Origin: Salinibacterium sp.
Lineage (GTDB): Bacteria; Actinomycetota; Actinomycetes; Actinomycetales; Microbacteriaceae
DNA: 64,000 nucleotides
Direction: 5' to 3'
NCBI GenBank assembly: GCA_025351795.1
Contig: JANXVG010000005.1
Location: 37,038-101,037, forward strand
Shown in pieces: positions 43,720 through 53,350 of the stretch. The position numbers and the translations under genes are program-made. The notes below the pieces were generated by a model. It was given only the letters and a program-made list of their open reading frames with translations, searched no databases and was not told where the DNA came from. Position 1 is the first letter of the stretch. Each line of letters starts with the position of its first letter.

Positions 43720-43782
43720 CGGCTGCGCGGCCCGCTCGGCTGCGCGGCCCGCTCGCGTGTGCGGCCCGCTCGCGTGTGCGGC
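43720..43782. repeat. 17-bp tandem repeat, about 3.7 copies
   Basis: Two identical units CGGCTGCGCGGCCCGCT, then CGCGTGTGCGGCCCGCT and a partial fourth. It starts 6 bp after the lipoprotein stop codon. Confidence 0.85.
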
Positions 43783-43822
43783 GAACGCGCGGCCCCACGG
43801 TGCTCTCGCGGTGCTCTCGCGG

Positions 43823-43880
43823 CGAGAGTGCAGAAACACGCAGTGCGTCGCGCGTCGCACCGCGTGTTTGTGCACTTTCG
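43823..43880. repeat. Palindrome with GAGTGCAGAAACACGC-type arms
   Basis: 19-bp arms (43823-43841 and 43862-43880) with two mismatches around a 20-nt loop that itself has GTGCG/CGCAC. The AGTGCA core is shared with the repeats at 11010-11207. Confidence 0.75.
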
Positions 43881-44205
43881 GCTGCAAGGGTCGTAATGTC
43901 GGGGCTACACCAGCATCCACAGCGGCGGTTGCACCAGCATTTACACCCGCAGCCAAAGTGCCGATCGGATACCGCTGACCAAACCTAGCCTGCCCAGCTC
44001 ACGGCGTCACTGCGGACGATCGGTGATGTCGGTGATGTCGGCGATGTCGGCGGACAGTCGCGACGTAGTGACGGGCGTCGACCTGTCGCGGCTTTGATGG
44101 GGGTCGATCACTCGCCGAGCGCTCATGTCGGGCCGCTCACATGCGCCCCATAGCTGGCGGCACTTATCCTCTCTAGTAGACCAATAGCCGAGTACAGGAG
44201 CATCC

Positions 44206-45390
44206 GTGGTAGAGGCGTTCGAGCGGATTCTGTTCGTGCACGCGCATCCAGACGACGAATCGATTAGCACGGGTGGCACAATCGCGACACTCATCGATCG
44301 CGGCGCCGAGGTGGCGGTAGTGACCTGCACACGCGGTGAACTCGGAGAAGTGATCCCCGAAGCACTGCGCGACGAGCTCGGAACGCCGGCAGCGCTAGGC
44401 GAACGCCGCGAAGCGGAGCTGCGATCCGCTCTCGCCGCGCTAGGGGTCACCGACCAGCGTTTTCTCGGCTCTCCGGGCGCGAGATTCGAGGGCCGGCCGC
44501 CGCGTCGATACCTCGACTCCGGCATGCGTTGGGGCGTGCACGGTGCTGAGGCTACCGCCCACGCCACGGCCGGATCACTCACCGCAGCCGACTTCGGCGA
44601 GGTCGCCTCAGATATTGCAGCCGCGATCGCGGAATTTGACCCGGATGTTGTCGTCAGTTACGACGAGAACGGCGGCTACGGGCATCCGGACCACATCAGG
44701 GTTCACGAGGCCACCCGTCGTGCCGCTGAGGTGATGAGCGTTCCGTTCTACGTCATTGAGAAGGCAGAATCTGTGCGGAAGTCGACCTTCGCGATCAACG
44801 TTGCGCCCGTGCTCGACCGCAAGCGTGCCGCATTGCGTGCTCACCTGACACAAGTGAGTGTCGACGGAGACCGGTACGCGCTCGCAGACCGGGTCTGGAA
44901 ACCGATTGCCACTGTGGAGACCTTTCGCCGAATCCGTCGTAGCGACGAACCGGATCCGTCGTCGTTCAGTGAGCAGGGCACCCTAGTGAAGATCGCCAGT
45001 TCGGTGATTGCGCTGGTTCTTGGTGGGTTCGTGGGAGCAATGCTCACCGTCACCCACCAAGCCACGACACAGATCGGCGCCATCGCCGTGCCGTGGGGCA
45101 TCATTGCGGCGGTGGTACTCGCGGCCGCGCTGCTCGTTGGCTTACGGCTCGTGTTCGAGTCGCGCATCGTTGCTGGGTCCGCCGCGATTGGACTTCTCGG
45201 CGTCGTTGCAGTGCTCTCGGTCAAGGGGGCCGGTGGCTCCATCCTTGTTCCCGGCAACGTGGCCGGATACATCTGGACGTTCGCTCCGGCAGTTATCGCT
45301 CTACTCGTGCTCGCCTGGCCGCGAGTTCGTCGTTCCTCGGCGGGTAATATTGATAGCACCCCAGCCGCGAAAGGTGCGATCGAGAAGTGA
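44206..45390 (+). CDS. PIG-L deacetylase fused to a four-helix membrane domain
   Basis: A 394-residue protein. Residues 1-250 are a PIG-L/MshB-type zinc N-deacetylase: [17 protein letters not shown] (metal ligands His and Asp-Asp), then [22 protein letters not shown] with the third His. Residues about 262-380 add four transmembrane helices ([18 protein letters not shown]... to [14 protein letters not shown]), resembling DUF6113. In related actinobacteria such enzymes deacetylate mycothiol precursors or their adducts. The fusion puts this one at the membrane. CAGGAG precedes the GTG start. The stop overlaps the fdxA GTG (GTGA). Confidence 0.88.
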   Translation: MVEAFERILFVHAHPDDESISTGGTIATLIDRGAEVAVVTCTRGELGEVIPEALRDELGTPAALGERREAELRSALAALGVTDQRFLGSPGARFEGRPPRRYLDSGMRWGVHGAEATAHATAGSLTAADFGEVASDIAAAIAEFDPDVVVSYDENGGYGHPDHIRVHEATRRAAEVMSVPFYVIEKAESVRKSTFAINVAPVLDRKRAALRAHLTQVSVDGDRYALADRVWKPIATVETFRRIRRSDEPDPSSFSEQGTLVKIASSVIALVLGGFVGAMLTVTHQATTQIGAIAVPWGIIAAVVLAAALLVGLRLVFESRIVAGSAAIGLLGVVAVLSVKGAGGSILVPGNVAGYIWTFAPAVIALLVLAWPRVRRSSAGNIDSTPAAKGAIEK

Positions 45391-45710
45391 CCTACGTCAT
45401 CGCCCAACCCTGCGTCGATCTTAAGGATCGCGCGTGTATCGATGAGTGTCCAGTCGACTGCATTTACGAGGGTGATCGCATGCTCTACATTCACCCGGAT
45501 GAGTGTGTTGACTGCGGCGCGTGCGAGCCGGTGTGCCCGGTCGAGGCAATCTTCTACGAAGACGATCTTCCCGACAAGTGGGCCGACTACTACACGGCGA
45601 ACGTCGAATTCTTCGAAGAGCTCGGATCCCCGGGCGGCGCAGCCAAGGTCGGCGTGATTCACGCGGATCATCCCCTCATCTCGGCTCTCCCGCTCGGCGC
45701 GGCGGAATAG
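45387..45710 (+). CDS. fdxA: Seven-iron ferredoxin FdxA
   Basis: A 107-residue electron carrier. Cluster cysteines are Cys9, Cys17 and Cys21, with Cys25, in the first motif (the 3Fe-4S side) and Cys40, Cys43, Cys46 and Cys50 in [14 protein letters not shown] (the 4Fe-4S side). The tail [24 protein letters not shown] is typical of actinobacterial FdxA. It sits in a coupled operon between the PIG-L gene (GTGA overlap) and dapC (TAGTG overlap); the fdxA-dapC order is conserved in many actinobacteria. Confidence 0.96.
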   Translation: MTYVIAQPCVDLKDRACIDECPVDCIYEGDRMLYIHPDECVDCGACEPVCPVEAIFYEDDLPDKWADYYTANVEFFEELGSPGGAAKVGVIHADHPLISALPLGAAE

Positions 45711-46813
45711 TGGCGCGTGAGCCTCTCGCGCTCCCGGATTTTCCTTGGGACGCGCTTGCCCCGCGTGCCGACCGCGCCCGGGCGCATCCAGGAGGCATCG
45801 TCGATCTCTCTGTCGGGTCGCCGGTTGATCCAACACCACAGGTCGTTCGGGATGCCCTCGCGGTAGCAACCGATGCGCATGCATACCCGCAGACGGCGGG
45901 CAGCCCCGCCCTACGTGATGCAATTGTCACGTGGTTCGCGGCTCGTCGTGGCGTTGAACAAGGCCTGTCGGTTGCCAACGTGCTACCGACGATCGGGTCC
46001 AAAGAACTGATCGCGACTTTACCGCTCGCGCTAGGGCTGCATGCCGGAGACATCGTGGTGCAGCCGACCCTCGCCTACCCGACCTACGCAATTGGCGCAG
46101 CTCTCGTCGGCGCGAGCGTGGTGTCTGCGGATGATCCAGCAGAGTGGCCCGCCGAAACGAAGCTCATTTGGGTCAATAGCCCCGGCAATCCGACTGGTGG
46201 CGTGCTGTCCACCGACCGGCTGAAGACCATGGTGGAGCGCGCGCGCGCGATTGGCGCTGTCATCGTGAGCGACGAGTGCTACGCCGAGTTCAACTGGGCA
46301 TCTGACGAACCCACCCCCTCAATTCTGGATCACCGCGTGATCGCCGGGGAACGTAACTCGGTGCTTGCCGTGTACTCGCTGAGCAAGCAATCGAACCTCG
46401 CGGGCTACCGCGCGGGCTTTGTAGCCGGGTGCAGCGATCTCATCGCCGAGATTCTCAGCGTGCGCAAACACGCGGGTCTCATGCCGCCAGCGCCTGTGCA
46501 GGCGGCGATGATCTCGGCGCTCGGCGACCACGAGCACGTTGCCCGCCAGCGGCAGCTCTACGCGGATCGTCGGGCGCGGCTGCTGCCAGCACTCGAGTCC
46601 GCTGGGTTTACCATCGACGCGAGCGAGGCCGGGCTATACCTCTGGGCCACCAAGGGCGATGACGCCTGGCAGACGGTCGCCGAGCTCGCTGATCTCGGCA
46701 TCCTCGTTGTGCCTGGCTCGTTCTATGGCGCAGCGGGGTCACGTCACGTACGAGTCGCGCTCACCGCAACGGATGCTGCCATCGACACGGCCACAGGGCG
46801 TCTCGCGAGCTGA
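45710..46813 (+). CDS. dapC: Succinyldiaminopimelate aminotransferase
   Basis: A 367-residue class I/II PLP aminotransferase of the lysine and diaminopimelate pathway. SVGSPVDPTPQVVRDAL, WVNSPGNPTGGVLS, SDECYAEFNW and the PLP lysine Lys226 in VYSLSKQSNLAGYRAGF are visible. The position directly after fdxA supports DapC. The GTG at 45710 overlaps the fdxA stop. Partner enzymes DapD and DapE are encoded 5-7 kb downstream. Confidence 0.93.
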   Translation: MAREPLALPDFPWDALAPRADRARAHPGGIVDLSVGSPVDPTPQVVRDALAVATDAHAYPQTAGSPALRDAIVTWFAARRGVEQGLSVANVLPTIGSKELIATLPLALGLHAGDIVVQPTLAYPTYAIGAALVGASVVSADDPAEWPAETKLIWVNSPGNPTGGVLSTDRLKTMVERARAIGAVIVSDECYAEFNWASDEPTPSILDHRVIAGERNSVLAVYSLSKQSNLAGYRAGFVAGCSDLIAEILSVRKHAGLMPPAPVQAAMISALGDHEHVARQRQLYADRRARLLPALESAGFTIDASEAGLYLWATKGDDAWQTVAELADLGILVVPGSFYGAAGSRHVRVALTATDAAIDTATGRLAS

Positions 46814-46947
46814 CCGCTGGGTTGCCGGGCGATTACTGGAGATCGGTCTCGCTCGTGAACTGGTCAGGCGTCGCACTCACACTGGTCAATAGCTCCAAAC
46901 GATTGCCTTTCGCTTTGGGTGATGCGCTAGTGGTCACGCTCAGCCAA

Positions 46948-46953
46948 TAAGCT
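46948..46953 (+). promoter_or_regulatory. -10 box TAAGCT, leaderless gltA
   Basis: TAAGCT, six bases (GTACGC), then GTG 46960. Confidence 0.55.
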
Positions 46954-46959
46954 GTACGC

Positions 46960-48255
46960 GTGACCGACAACGCCGACTCCGCCGACATGGCCACCTTGCA
47001 CTATCCGGGCGGTTCAGCCGATTTTCCGATCATTCGCGGGGTTGACGGCCATGACAGCATTGACATTTCCACGCTCATGAAGAAGACCGGGCTCACCACC
47101 CTCGATCAGGGTTTTGTCAACACCTCTTCTACCCGCAGCGCGATCACCTACATCGACGGCGATGCAGGAATACTTCGCTATCGCGGCTACGACATAGCGG
47201 ATGTTGCCAAAAATTCCACGTATCTCGAAGTCGCCTGGTTGCTCATCTATGGCAACCTGCCGTCGCCATCAGAACTGTCAGAATTTGACGAGAAGATTCG
47301 CCGCCACACCCTCCTGCACGAAGACCTGCGCCGCTTTTTTGATGCACTTCCCCACGATGCGCACCCGATGTCAGTGCTGTCGAGCGCAGTGTCTGCATTG
47401 TCGACATATTACGAACACTCACTTGATGTGCATGACCCCGAACAGGTCGAGATCTCCACAATTCGCCTGCTCGCGAAGCTGCCGGTAATCGCAGCGTATG
47501 CCCACAAGAAGAGCCTCGGTCAGGCTCTGCTCTACCCAGATAACTCGCTGAGCTTCGTCGATAACTTCCTCAAGCTCAACTTTGGAACGATGGCCGAGCC
47601 CTATGAGATCAACCCAATTGTGAGCAAAGCTCTTGAGCGGCTGCTCATCCTGCACGAAGATCACGAGCAGAACGCATCGACATCAACCGTGCGTCTCGTT
47701 GGCTCAACGGAAGCCAATATTTTTGCCTCGATCTCCGCCGGCATCAACGCTCTCTACGGCCCCCTACACGGCGGTGCAAATGAAGCAGTGCTTAAAATGC
47801 TTGGCGAGATCAAAGCATCTGGTGAAACTGTCGATAAATTCGTTGAACGCGTTAAGAATAAAGAAGACGGCATCCGTCTGATGGGCTTCGGCCACCGCGT
47901 CTATAAGAGCTTTGATCCGCGTGCGAAGCTCGTGAAAGAGAGTGCAGACGAGGTACTGCGGGCGCTCGGCGTGAAAGACGACCTTCTCGACATCGCCAAG
48001 GAACTGGAGGCCGTGGCCCTCGCCGATGACTACTTCATTGAGCGCAAGCTATATCCGAACGTCGACTTCTACACCGGCGTGATCTACAAAGCCATGGGCT
48101 TCCCTGCGCGCATGTTTACAGTGCTCTTCGCGATCGGCCGCCTGCCAGGCTGGATCGCCAACTGGCGCGAGATGAACGATGACCCCGCCACGAAAATTGG
48201 GCGTCCGCAACAGTTGTTCATTGGCGAACCTGCGCGCGCCTGGCCGCAGCGCTAA
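46960..48255 (+). CDS. gltA: Citrate synthase
   Basis: A 431-residue type II citrate synthase, first enzyme of the TCA cycle. Catalytic regions are LYGPLHGGANEAVLKML (His), GFGHRVYKSFDPRAKLVK (His) and YPNVDFYTGVIYKAMGFP (Asp). The N-terminal domain has TYIDGDAGILRYRGYDI. Base composition is slightly AT-richer than its neighbours (many AAA and ATT codons), common for highly expressed genes here. The start is leaderless. It is convergent with the DUF559 gene, with a palindrome between. Confidence 0.97.
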   Translation: MTDNADSADMATLHYPGGSADFPIIRGVDGHDSIDISTLMKKTGLTTLDQGFVNTSSTRSAITYIDGDAGILRYRGYDIADVAKNSTYLEVAWLLIYGNLPSPSELSEFDEKIRRHTLLHEDLRRFFDALPHDAHPMSVLSSAVSALSTYYEHSLDVHDPEQVEISTIRLLAKLPVIAAYAHKKSLGQALLYPDNSLSFVDNFLKLNFGTMAEPYEINPIVSKALERLLILHEDHEQNASTSTVRLVGSTEANIFASISAGINALYGPLHGGANEAVLKMLGEIKASGETVDKFVERVKNKEDGIRLMGFGHRVYKSFDPRAKLVKESADEVLRALGVKDDLLDIAKELEAVALADDYFIERKLYPNVDFYTGVIYKAMGFPARMFTVLFAIGRLPGWIANWREMNDDPATKIGRPQQLFIGEPARAWPQR

Positions 48256-48296
48256 CGCTTAGCGGTGCCGGTGCCGGTGTACGCGTCCGGTCAGCG

Positions 48297-48377
48297 CGAA
48301 ATGCAGGATCTCGAACGGGGCGCTTGCGGTACACCGCGAGCCCCACCGACTGGAAGGGTGTGCGGTCCTGCATTTCG
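48297..48377. repeat. Palindrome with CGAAATGCAGGA arms, next to the second DUF559 gene
   Basis: Perfect 12-bp arms (48297-48308 and 48366-48377). Inside, GGGGC...GCCCC with GCGGT/ACCGC extends the pairing. It lies 7 bp after the DUF559 stop codon and 42 bp after the gltA stop. Confidence 0.8.
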
Positions 48378-48383
48378 TACCAA

Positions 48384-49253
48384 TCAGGCGAGGTGATCTC
48401 CCCGTGCGACCGCCGCAAGCACCGCTGCCTTGACCTCCGACCAGTTGTTCATGATCTGGTGATAGCTGAAACGCAACACACGGAATCCTCGGACGCTGAG
48501 CTTCGCGTCGCGGCTCCTGTCGCTCTCGAAGGCCGCGAGGTCGGAATGGTACTTCCATCCGTCGAGTTCGAGAACGAGGCGAGTACCTACGAGCATGTCG
48601 ACCCGGCCGACCCCGGTGATCTGCACTTGCAATCGTGGCTCGAGACCCAGCCCGCGCAGCCGTACGCGCGCTATCGACTCGGTGATCGATTCAGATCGAC
48701 CGTCAACTGCTGCTAGCAGCACGGCGAGTCTCGGTGGCAATGTGTTGGTGCACTCGAGCCATTCGAGTAGAGCGACCGAGCCAAGCCGGATCGCGGAGTC
48801 GACCGCGGCGATCGTGACCTCGGGCGACTGGCAGACAGCCATGTCAAGCATCGCATCCAAGGGAAGTCGCTGCAGTCGCTGGAGTCCTGCGGGCCTGTCT
48901 GTCCAGTGCACGATGACGCCGGGCGGGCGCCCTCGGACCAGGCGTGCAGACTTGTTCGCCGTGTCGCGCAGGCGAGAGGACGTAGGCACAACGGCGATAT
49001 GTAACTCTGCAGGTTCCCGGACCATGAGCCCCAGCATCCGCGCTGCTGAGACGCACGTGAGTCGGCCGCCGACCCGCACCGCTTGCTGGTGGATCTCGGC
49101 CGTTCCTGGGGCGGCGTACCAGCCCTGGCGCACGCGAATGAGGCGACCACCGGCGACCGCTGCCGATAGTTGGCGCGATGTGTAGCCGCACGTCAATAGT
49201 TCGTGGGTTGCAGCGAGCCCACCTCGCCGAGAAATTTCGCTGGCCATCGACAT
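48384..49253 (-). CDS. Second DUF559 protein with AbiEi-like N-terminus
   Basis: A 289-residue paralogue of the 30245-31147 product. The N-terminal winged helix (ATHELLTCGYTSRQLSAAVAGGRLIRVRQGWYAAP) is followed by the C-terminal Vsr/PD-(D/E)XK pattern GRVDMLVGTRLVLELDGWKYH near residues 216-236 and DRSRDAKLSVRGFRVLRFSYHQIM. The middle matches the paralogue in PEVTIAAVDSAIRL versus PEMTLVALDSALNL. Function is unproven; DNA nicking is an inference from the fold. Palindromes with AAATGCAGGA arms lie on both sides. The start is ATG 49253 or 49247. Confidence 0.8.
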   Translation of the reverse strand: MSMASEISRRGGLAATHELLTCGYTSRQLSAAVAGGRLIRVRQGWYAAPGTAEIHQQAVRVGGRLTCVSAARMLGLMVREPAELHIAVVPTSSRLRDTANKSARLVRGRPPGVIVHWTDRPAGLQRLQRLPLDAMLDMAVCQSPEVTIAAVDSAIRLGSVALLEWLECTNTLPPRLAVLLAAVDGRSESITESIARVRLRGLGLEPRLQVQITGVGRVDMLVGTRLVLELDGWKYHSDLAAFESDRSRDAKLSVRGFRVLRFSYHQIMNNWSEVKAAVLAAVARGDHLA

Positions 49254-49323
49254 GTGCCCAGCATGAGGATGTCTACTGCCGCGTCGAGGCCGCTCTCGTC
49301 ATCGGTGGGATTTCGTCGCGTTT

Positions 49324-49412
49324 GGTGCCAAATGCAGGAGTAGAGCGTGCTGAGCGCGTAACTGCTCGTGGAATCACGTGGCTGACGGTCACCGCGTCCT
49401 GCATTTGGTACC
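49324..49412. repeat. Palindrome with CCAAATGCAGGA arms, upstream of the second DUF559 gene
   Basis: 16-bp arms (49324-49339 and 49397-49412) with one mismatch. The AAATGCAGGA core equals that of the palindrome at 48297-48377, and TGCCAAATG(C/A)AGGA is shared with 18476-18559. It lies between the DUF559 start and the end of the tetR gene. Confidence 0.85.
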
Positions 49413-49455
49413 GGTGAGGCGCAGCATGCGGAACGCTGTTGGCGTTGGTGCTCCA

Positions 49456-50022
49456 CTATGGCAACCGAGGCAAGGCCGCGGCAATCAGAATCTCGGCCGC
49501 GCGACGCGCCTGACCCGCGGCGACCGTCGTGCCGGCAATTGCGGCGGTAGTTTGCGCGCCTTCGGCAAGAATCGCAAGTTGTGGCGCCAGTTCGGAGGAA
49601 ACGTGAGCGGCCTCGACGAGCTCGGCTACGTAGCGCTGAAACGATTCTTTGTGCGTGCGCGCGCGATCGGCGATTTCTGGCGTGACCGTTCCCAACTCGG
49701 CAAAGGCATTGATGAAACCACAGCCGCGAAACGCGTCATCCGAGAACCAGTCGAAAAGATAGTCGTAGATGGCCAGCAGTTTGTCGCGCGGATCTTCGGT
49801 CAGCGCGACGCGGGCACTCAACCCGTCGGTCCAGATGCGATGCCGGCGCTCCAATACCTCAAGAATGATCGCGCCCTTCGAGGGGAACAGTCCATAGATC
49901 GCTTTCAGCGACACTCCGGAGGACTGACGCAGGTCGTCCATGCCTACCGACTGAATTCCGCGCGTGTTGTACAGCGCGTCGGCAACATCGATGACGCGGT
50001 CACGCGTACTGATTTCGTTCAT
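49456..50022 (-). CDS. TetR-family repressor
   Basis: A 188-residue regulator. The N-terminal helix-turn-helix reads RVIDVADALYNTRGIQSVGMDDLRQSSGVSLKAIYGLFPSKGAIILEVLERR, a standard TetR pattern. The C-terminal ligand domain has GCGFINAFAEL, a motif seen in TetR_C members near hydrolase genes. It is divergent from an alpha/beta hydrolase. Two palindromic operators lie between the two start codons, so it probably represses both. The ligand is unknown. Confidence 0.9.
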   Translation of the reverse strand: MNEISTRDRVIDVADALYNTRGIQSVGMDDLRQSSGVSLKAIYGLFPSKGAIILEVLERRHRIWTDGLSARVALTEDPRDKLLAIYDYLFDWFSDDAFRGCGFINAFAELGTVTPEIADRARTHKESFQRYVAELVEAAHVSSELAPQLAILAEGAQTTAAIAGTTVAAGQARRAAEILIAAALPRLP

Positions 50023-50028
50023 GATGCG

Positions 50029-50034
50029 AGTCTA
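50029..50034 (-). promoter_or_regulatory. -10 box TAGACT, leaderless tetR
   Basis: Minus-strand TAGACT, six bases (CGCATC), then ATG 50022. Confidence 0.5.
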
Positions 50035-50035
50035 G

Positions 50036-50944
<909 letters not shown>

Positions 50945-51272
50945 CCCGCTGACTCGCGAGCCCAGCCGAGCGGAGCCAACCTGACCAGCTGACGCCCTCT
51001 GCAACACGCACTTCCTGGCCTTCGGCGCGAATCCTGCGCTGGAGGCCGAGTGTGTGACGCAAAGACAACGACGAGGGCGGGCTGCAGTGTGCAGCTTAAC
51101 AGCGCAAGCGGTAGCGATTCAGCTGGCAGTGGTGTGCGGGTGATGGACCGCCGCGGGTTCGCGGTTGTGGCGCGGCTGGCCGATAACACAGCAGCGATGG
51201 ATGTCGGCTGCCGTTCGCTCATACCAACCGGTAGCCCGCGTCGACCGCGCACGTCGCTCAAATCTCAGGGCA
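50945..51272. other. 328-bp spacer between convergent hydrolase and dapD
   Basis: No gene recognised. A small open frame at 51050-51295 has no family look and overlaps dapD. Only weak partial complementarity (around 51002-51060) is visible, no clear terminator. Confidence 0.4.
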
Positions 51273-52226
51273 TCAGGCGTGCAGGGCGGCGTTGAGCTGG
51301 ATGCCGCCACCGGAGCGCGCGAGCACCTCGACGGCACCCGTCAGGGAGTTTCTGCGGAACAGGAGGCCCGGTACGCCGCTCAGCTCGACGGCCTTCACGA
51401 CGCGAGATGTGCCATCCGCTGTCGTGACGCCATCGAGCACGATGACCTTCGTGCCCGCCGTGACATATAGCCCGGCTTCCACCACCGAGTCATCGCCGAT
51501 CGAAATTCCGATGCCGGAGTTCGCCCCGAGTAGTGCCCGCTCGCCGATGGCGACGCGCTGAGTTCCCCCGCCACTGAGCGTGCCCATGATGGATGCCCCA
51601 CCGCCGATGTCAGACCCGGCGCCCACGACGACCCCCTGCGAGATGCGCCCCTCAACCATGGACGCACCCAGCGTTCCGGCATTGAAGTTCACGAAGCCCT
51701 CGTGCAGCACTGTCGTGCCAGGCGCAAGATGCGCGCCGAGACGCACACGCGACGCGTCGGCGATGCGCACGCGCGGTGGCGTGAGGTAGTCGAGCAGCCT
51801 GGGAAACTTGTCGATGCCATTCGCGACAATGCCGGCGCGCTTGAGCGCCGGACGCAAACGGTCGAAGTCGTCGGGGTGCACGGGACCCGCGTTCGTCCAG
51901 ACCACGATCGGAAGCTGGCCGAACAGGCCATCGAGATTGATGGTGTTGGGCGCCACGAGGAGGTGGCTGAGCAAGTGCAGACGCAGGTAGGCGTCTGGAG
52001 TGGAGATGGGCGCGGCATCCAGATCGATGTCGACGGTGACGAAATCGACGCGCACGTTGCGGCGATCGTCCGGGTTCGCAAGTGACTCAAATTCGGCCGG
52101 CGCAATATACCTATCGGTGCCGTCGGGCAGCGCGCCGAGTTGAGGCGAAGGAAACCAAGTGTCAAGCACGGTTCCGTCGCCCGCGACAGTAGCAAGGCCG
52201 TAACCCCACCCCAAACGAGAAGTCAT
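51273..52226 (-). CDS. dapD: Tetrahydrodipicolinate N-succinyltransferase
   Basis: A 317-residue enzyme of the actinobacterial DapD type. The N-terminal domain ([30 protein letters not shown]) is followed by the left-handed beta-helix with hexapeptide repeats: [53 protein letters not shown]. It succinylates tetrahydrodipicolinate in lysine and peptidoglycan precursor synthesis. TACTCT lies six bases before the ATG. It is divergent from dapE across only 26 bp. Confidence 0.96.
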   Translation of the reverse strand: MTSRLGWGYGLATVAGDGTVLDTWFPSPQLGALPDGTDRYIAPAEFESLANPDDRRNVRVDFVTVDIDLDAAPISTPDAYLRLHLLSHLLVAPNTINLDGLFGQLPIVVWTNAGPVHPDDFDRLRPALKRAGIVANGIDKFPRLLDYLTPPRVRIADASRVRLGAHLAPGTTVLHEGFVNFNAGTLGASMVEGRISQGVVVGAGSDIGGGASIMGTLSGGGTQRVAIGERALLGANSGIGISIGDDSVVEAGLYVTAGTKVIVLDGVTTADGTSRVVKAVELSGVPGLLFRRNSLTGAVEVLARSGGGIQLNAALHA

Positions 52227-52232
52227 TCCTCA

Positions 52233-52238
52233 AGAGTA
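52233..52238 (-). promoter_or_regulatory. -10 box TACTCT, leaderless dapD
   Basis: Minus-strand TACTCT, six bases (TGAGGA), then ATG 52226. Two base pairs separate it from the dapE -10 box. Confidence 0.6.
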
Positions 52239-52240
52239 CT

Positions 52241-52246
52241 TAAACT
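52241..52246 (+). promoter_or_regulatory. -10 box TAAACT, leaderless dapE
   Basis: TAAACT, six bases (GGTCAG), then GTG 52253. Its -35 region must lie inside dapD. Confidence 0.6.
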
Positions 52247-52252
52247 GGTCAG

Positions 52253-53350
52253 GTGCCCGACGCAGACCCGATCGCCCCCGTGCTTGACCTTGGTGCTTCC
52301 TCGATCGATATCGCGCGCCAATTATGCGATATCGAGTCGGTCTCCGGCAACGAGCGCGTCATTGCCGACGTGATCGAGGCGAGCCTGACCGGCCTGGATC
52401 ATCTCGAGGTGATTCGCAACGGAGACGCGGTCGTCGCGCGCACGAACCTCGGTCGAACGAAGCGAGTCGTGATCGCCGGCCACATCGATACGGTGCCGGT
52501 CAACGACAACTTGCCGTGCCGGTTGGAGACGGTAAACGGCGTTGAGTACTTGTCGGGCCGCGGAACGGTTGACATGAAGGGCGGAGTCGCCGGGCACCTC
52601 AAGCTCGCTGCCGAGCTCACCACACCGCGCGTCGACCTCACATGGATCTTCTACGATAACGAAGAAGTCGCGTCAGACCTCAATGGCCTCGGTCGGCTGG
52701 CCCGCACTCAACCAGACGTGCTCGCTGGTGACTTCGCGATCCTCGGTGAGCCGACCAATGCAACGATCGAAGGCGGATGCAACGGCACGGCGCGCATTGA
52801 GGTGCGCACGAGGGGCATCCGCGCACACTCTGCTCGCGCTTGGGCCGGGCACAATGCGATCCATGACCTCGCCCCGGTGCTCGCCATCCTCGCCGCGTTT
52901 CAGCCGGACAAGCTCGAGGTAGACGGCTTGGTGTACCGTGAGGGCCTCAATGCGGTGGCGATCTCAGGGGGCGTGGCCGGCAATGTGATTCCCGATGAGG
53001 CGGTGGTAACCATCAACTATCGCTTCGCGCCGAGCCGGTCTGGCGACCAGGCTTTCGCTTACCTCCGTGAGGTTTTTGCCGGATTCGACGTGACCCTGAC
53101 TGACCTTGCCGAGGGTGCCCGGCCGGGCTTGGACGCGGCGCTCGCTCAGGACTTTCTCGCCGCCGTCGGCGGTATTGCGAGCCCCAAATATGGCTGGACG
53201 GATGTCGCCCGCTTCTCCGTTCTCGGAATCCCTGCGGTCAACTACGGCCCAGGTGACCCGCTTAAGGCTCACGCCGACGATGAGCGCGTCGAAGCCGCGC
53301 AAATCACGGCGTGTGAGAACGGACTCCGTGCATGGCTGACCGCCGACTAG
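52253..53350 (+). CDS. dapE: Succinyl-diaminopimelate desuccinylase
   Basis: A 365-residue M20-family zinc hydrolase that frees LL-diaminopimelate. Metal ligands are in [14 protein letters not shown] (His), [16 protein letters not shown] (Asp), [13 protein letters not shown] (Glu-Glu) and [20 protein letters not shown]. The dimerisation domain and [23 protein letters not shown] follow. The start is GTG 52253. The next gene begins inside its last 19 bp. Confidence 0.95.
   Translation: MPDADPIAPVLDLGASSIDIARQLCDIESVSGNERVIADVIEASLTGLDHLEVIRNGDAVVARTNLGRTKRVVIAGHIDTVPVNDNLPCRLETVNGVEYLSGRGTVDMKGGVAGHLKLAAELTTPRVDLTWIFYDNEEVASDLNGLGRLARTQPDVLAGDFAILGEPTNATIEGGCNGTARIEVRTRGIRAHSARAWAGHNAIHDLAPVLAILAAFQPDKLEVDGLVYREGLNAVAISGGVAGNVIPDEAVVTINYRFAPSRSGDQAFAYLREVFAGFDVTLTDLAEGARPGLDAALAQDFLAAVGGIASPKYGWTDVARFSVLGIPAVNYGPGDPLKAHADDERVEAAQITACENGLRAWLTAD

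Larger units (their letters stand above)
43714..44205. other. 492-bp repeat-bearing spacer
   Basis: No supported gene. It contains the 17-bp tandem repeat at 43720-43782, the palindrome at 43823-43880, CGG(T/C)GATGT three times at 44021-44047, and the promoter region of the PIG-L gene (TATCCT near 44166). Confidence 0.55.

Noticed and set aside
44007..44582. 191-residue minus-strand ORF
   Set aside because: It covers the promoter and first 125 codons of the PIG-L gene in antisense, and its composition is that of a shadow frame.
51050..51295. 81-residue plus-strand ORF in the spacer before dapD
   Set aside because: No ribosome-binding site, no -10 box at the right distance, overlap with dapD and no family features.
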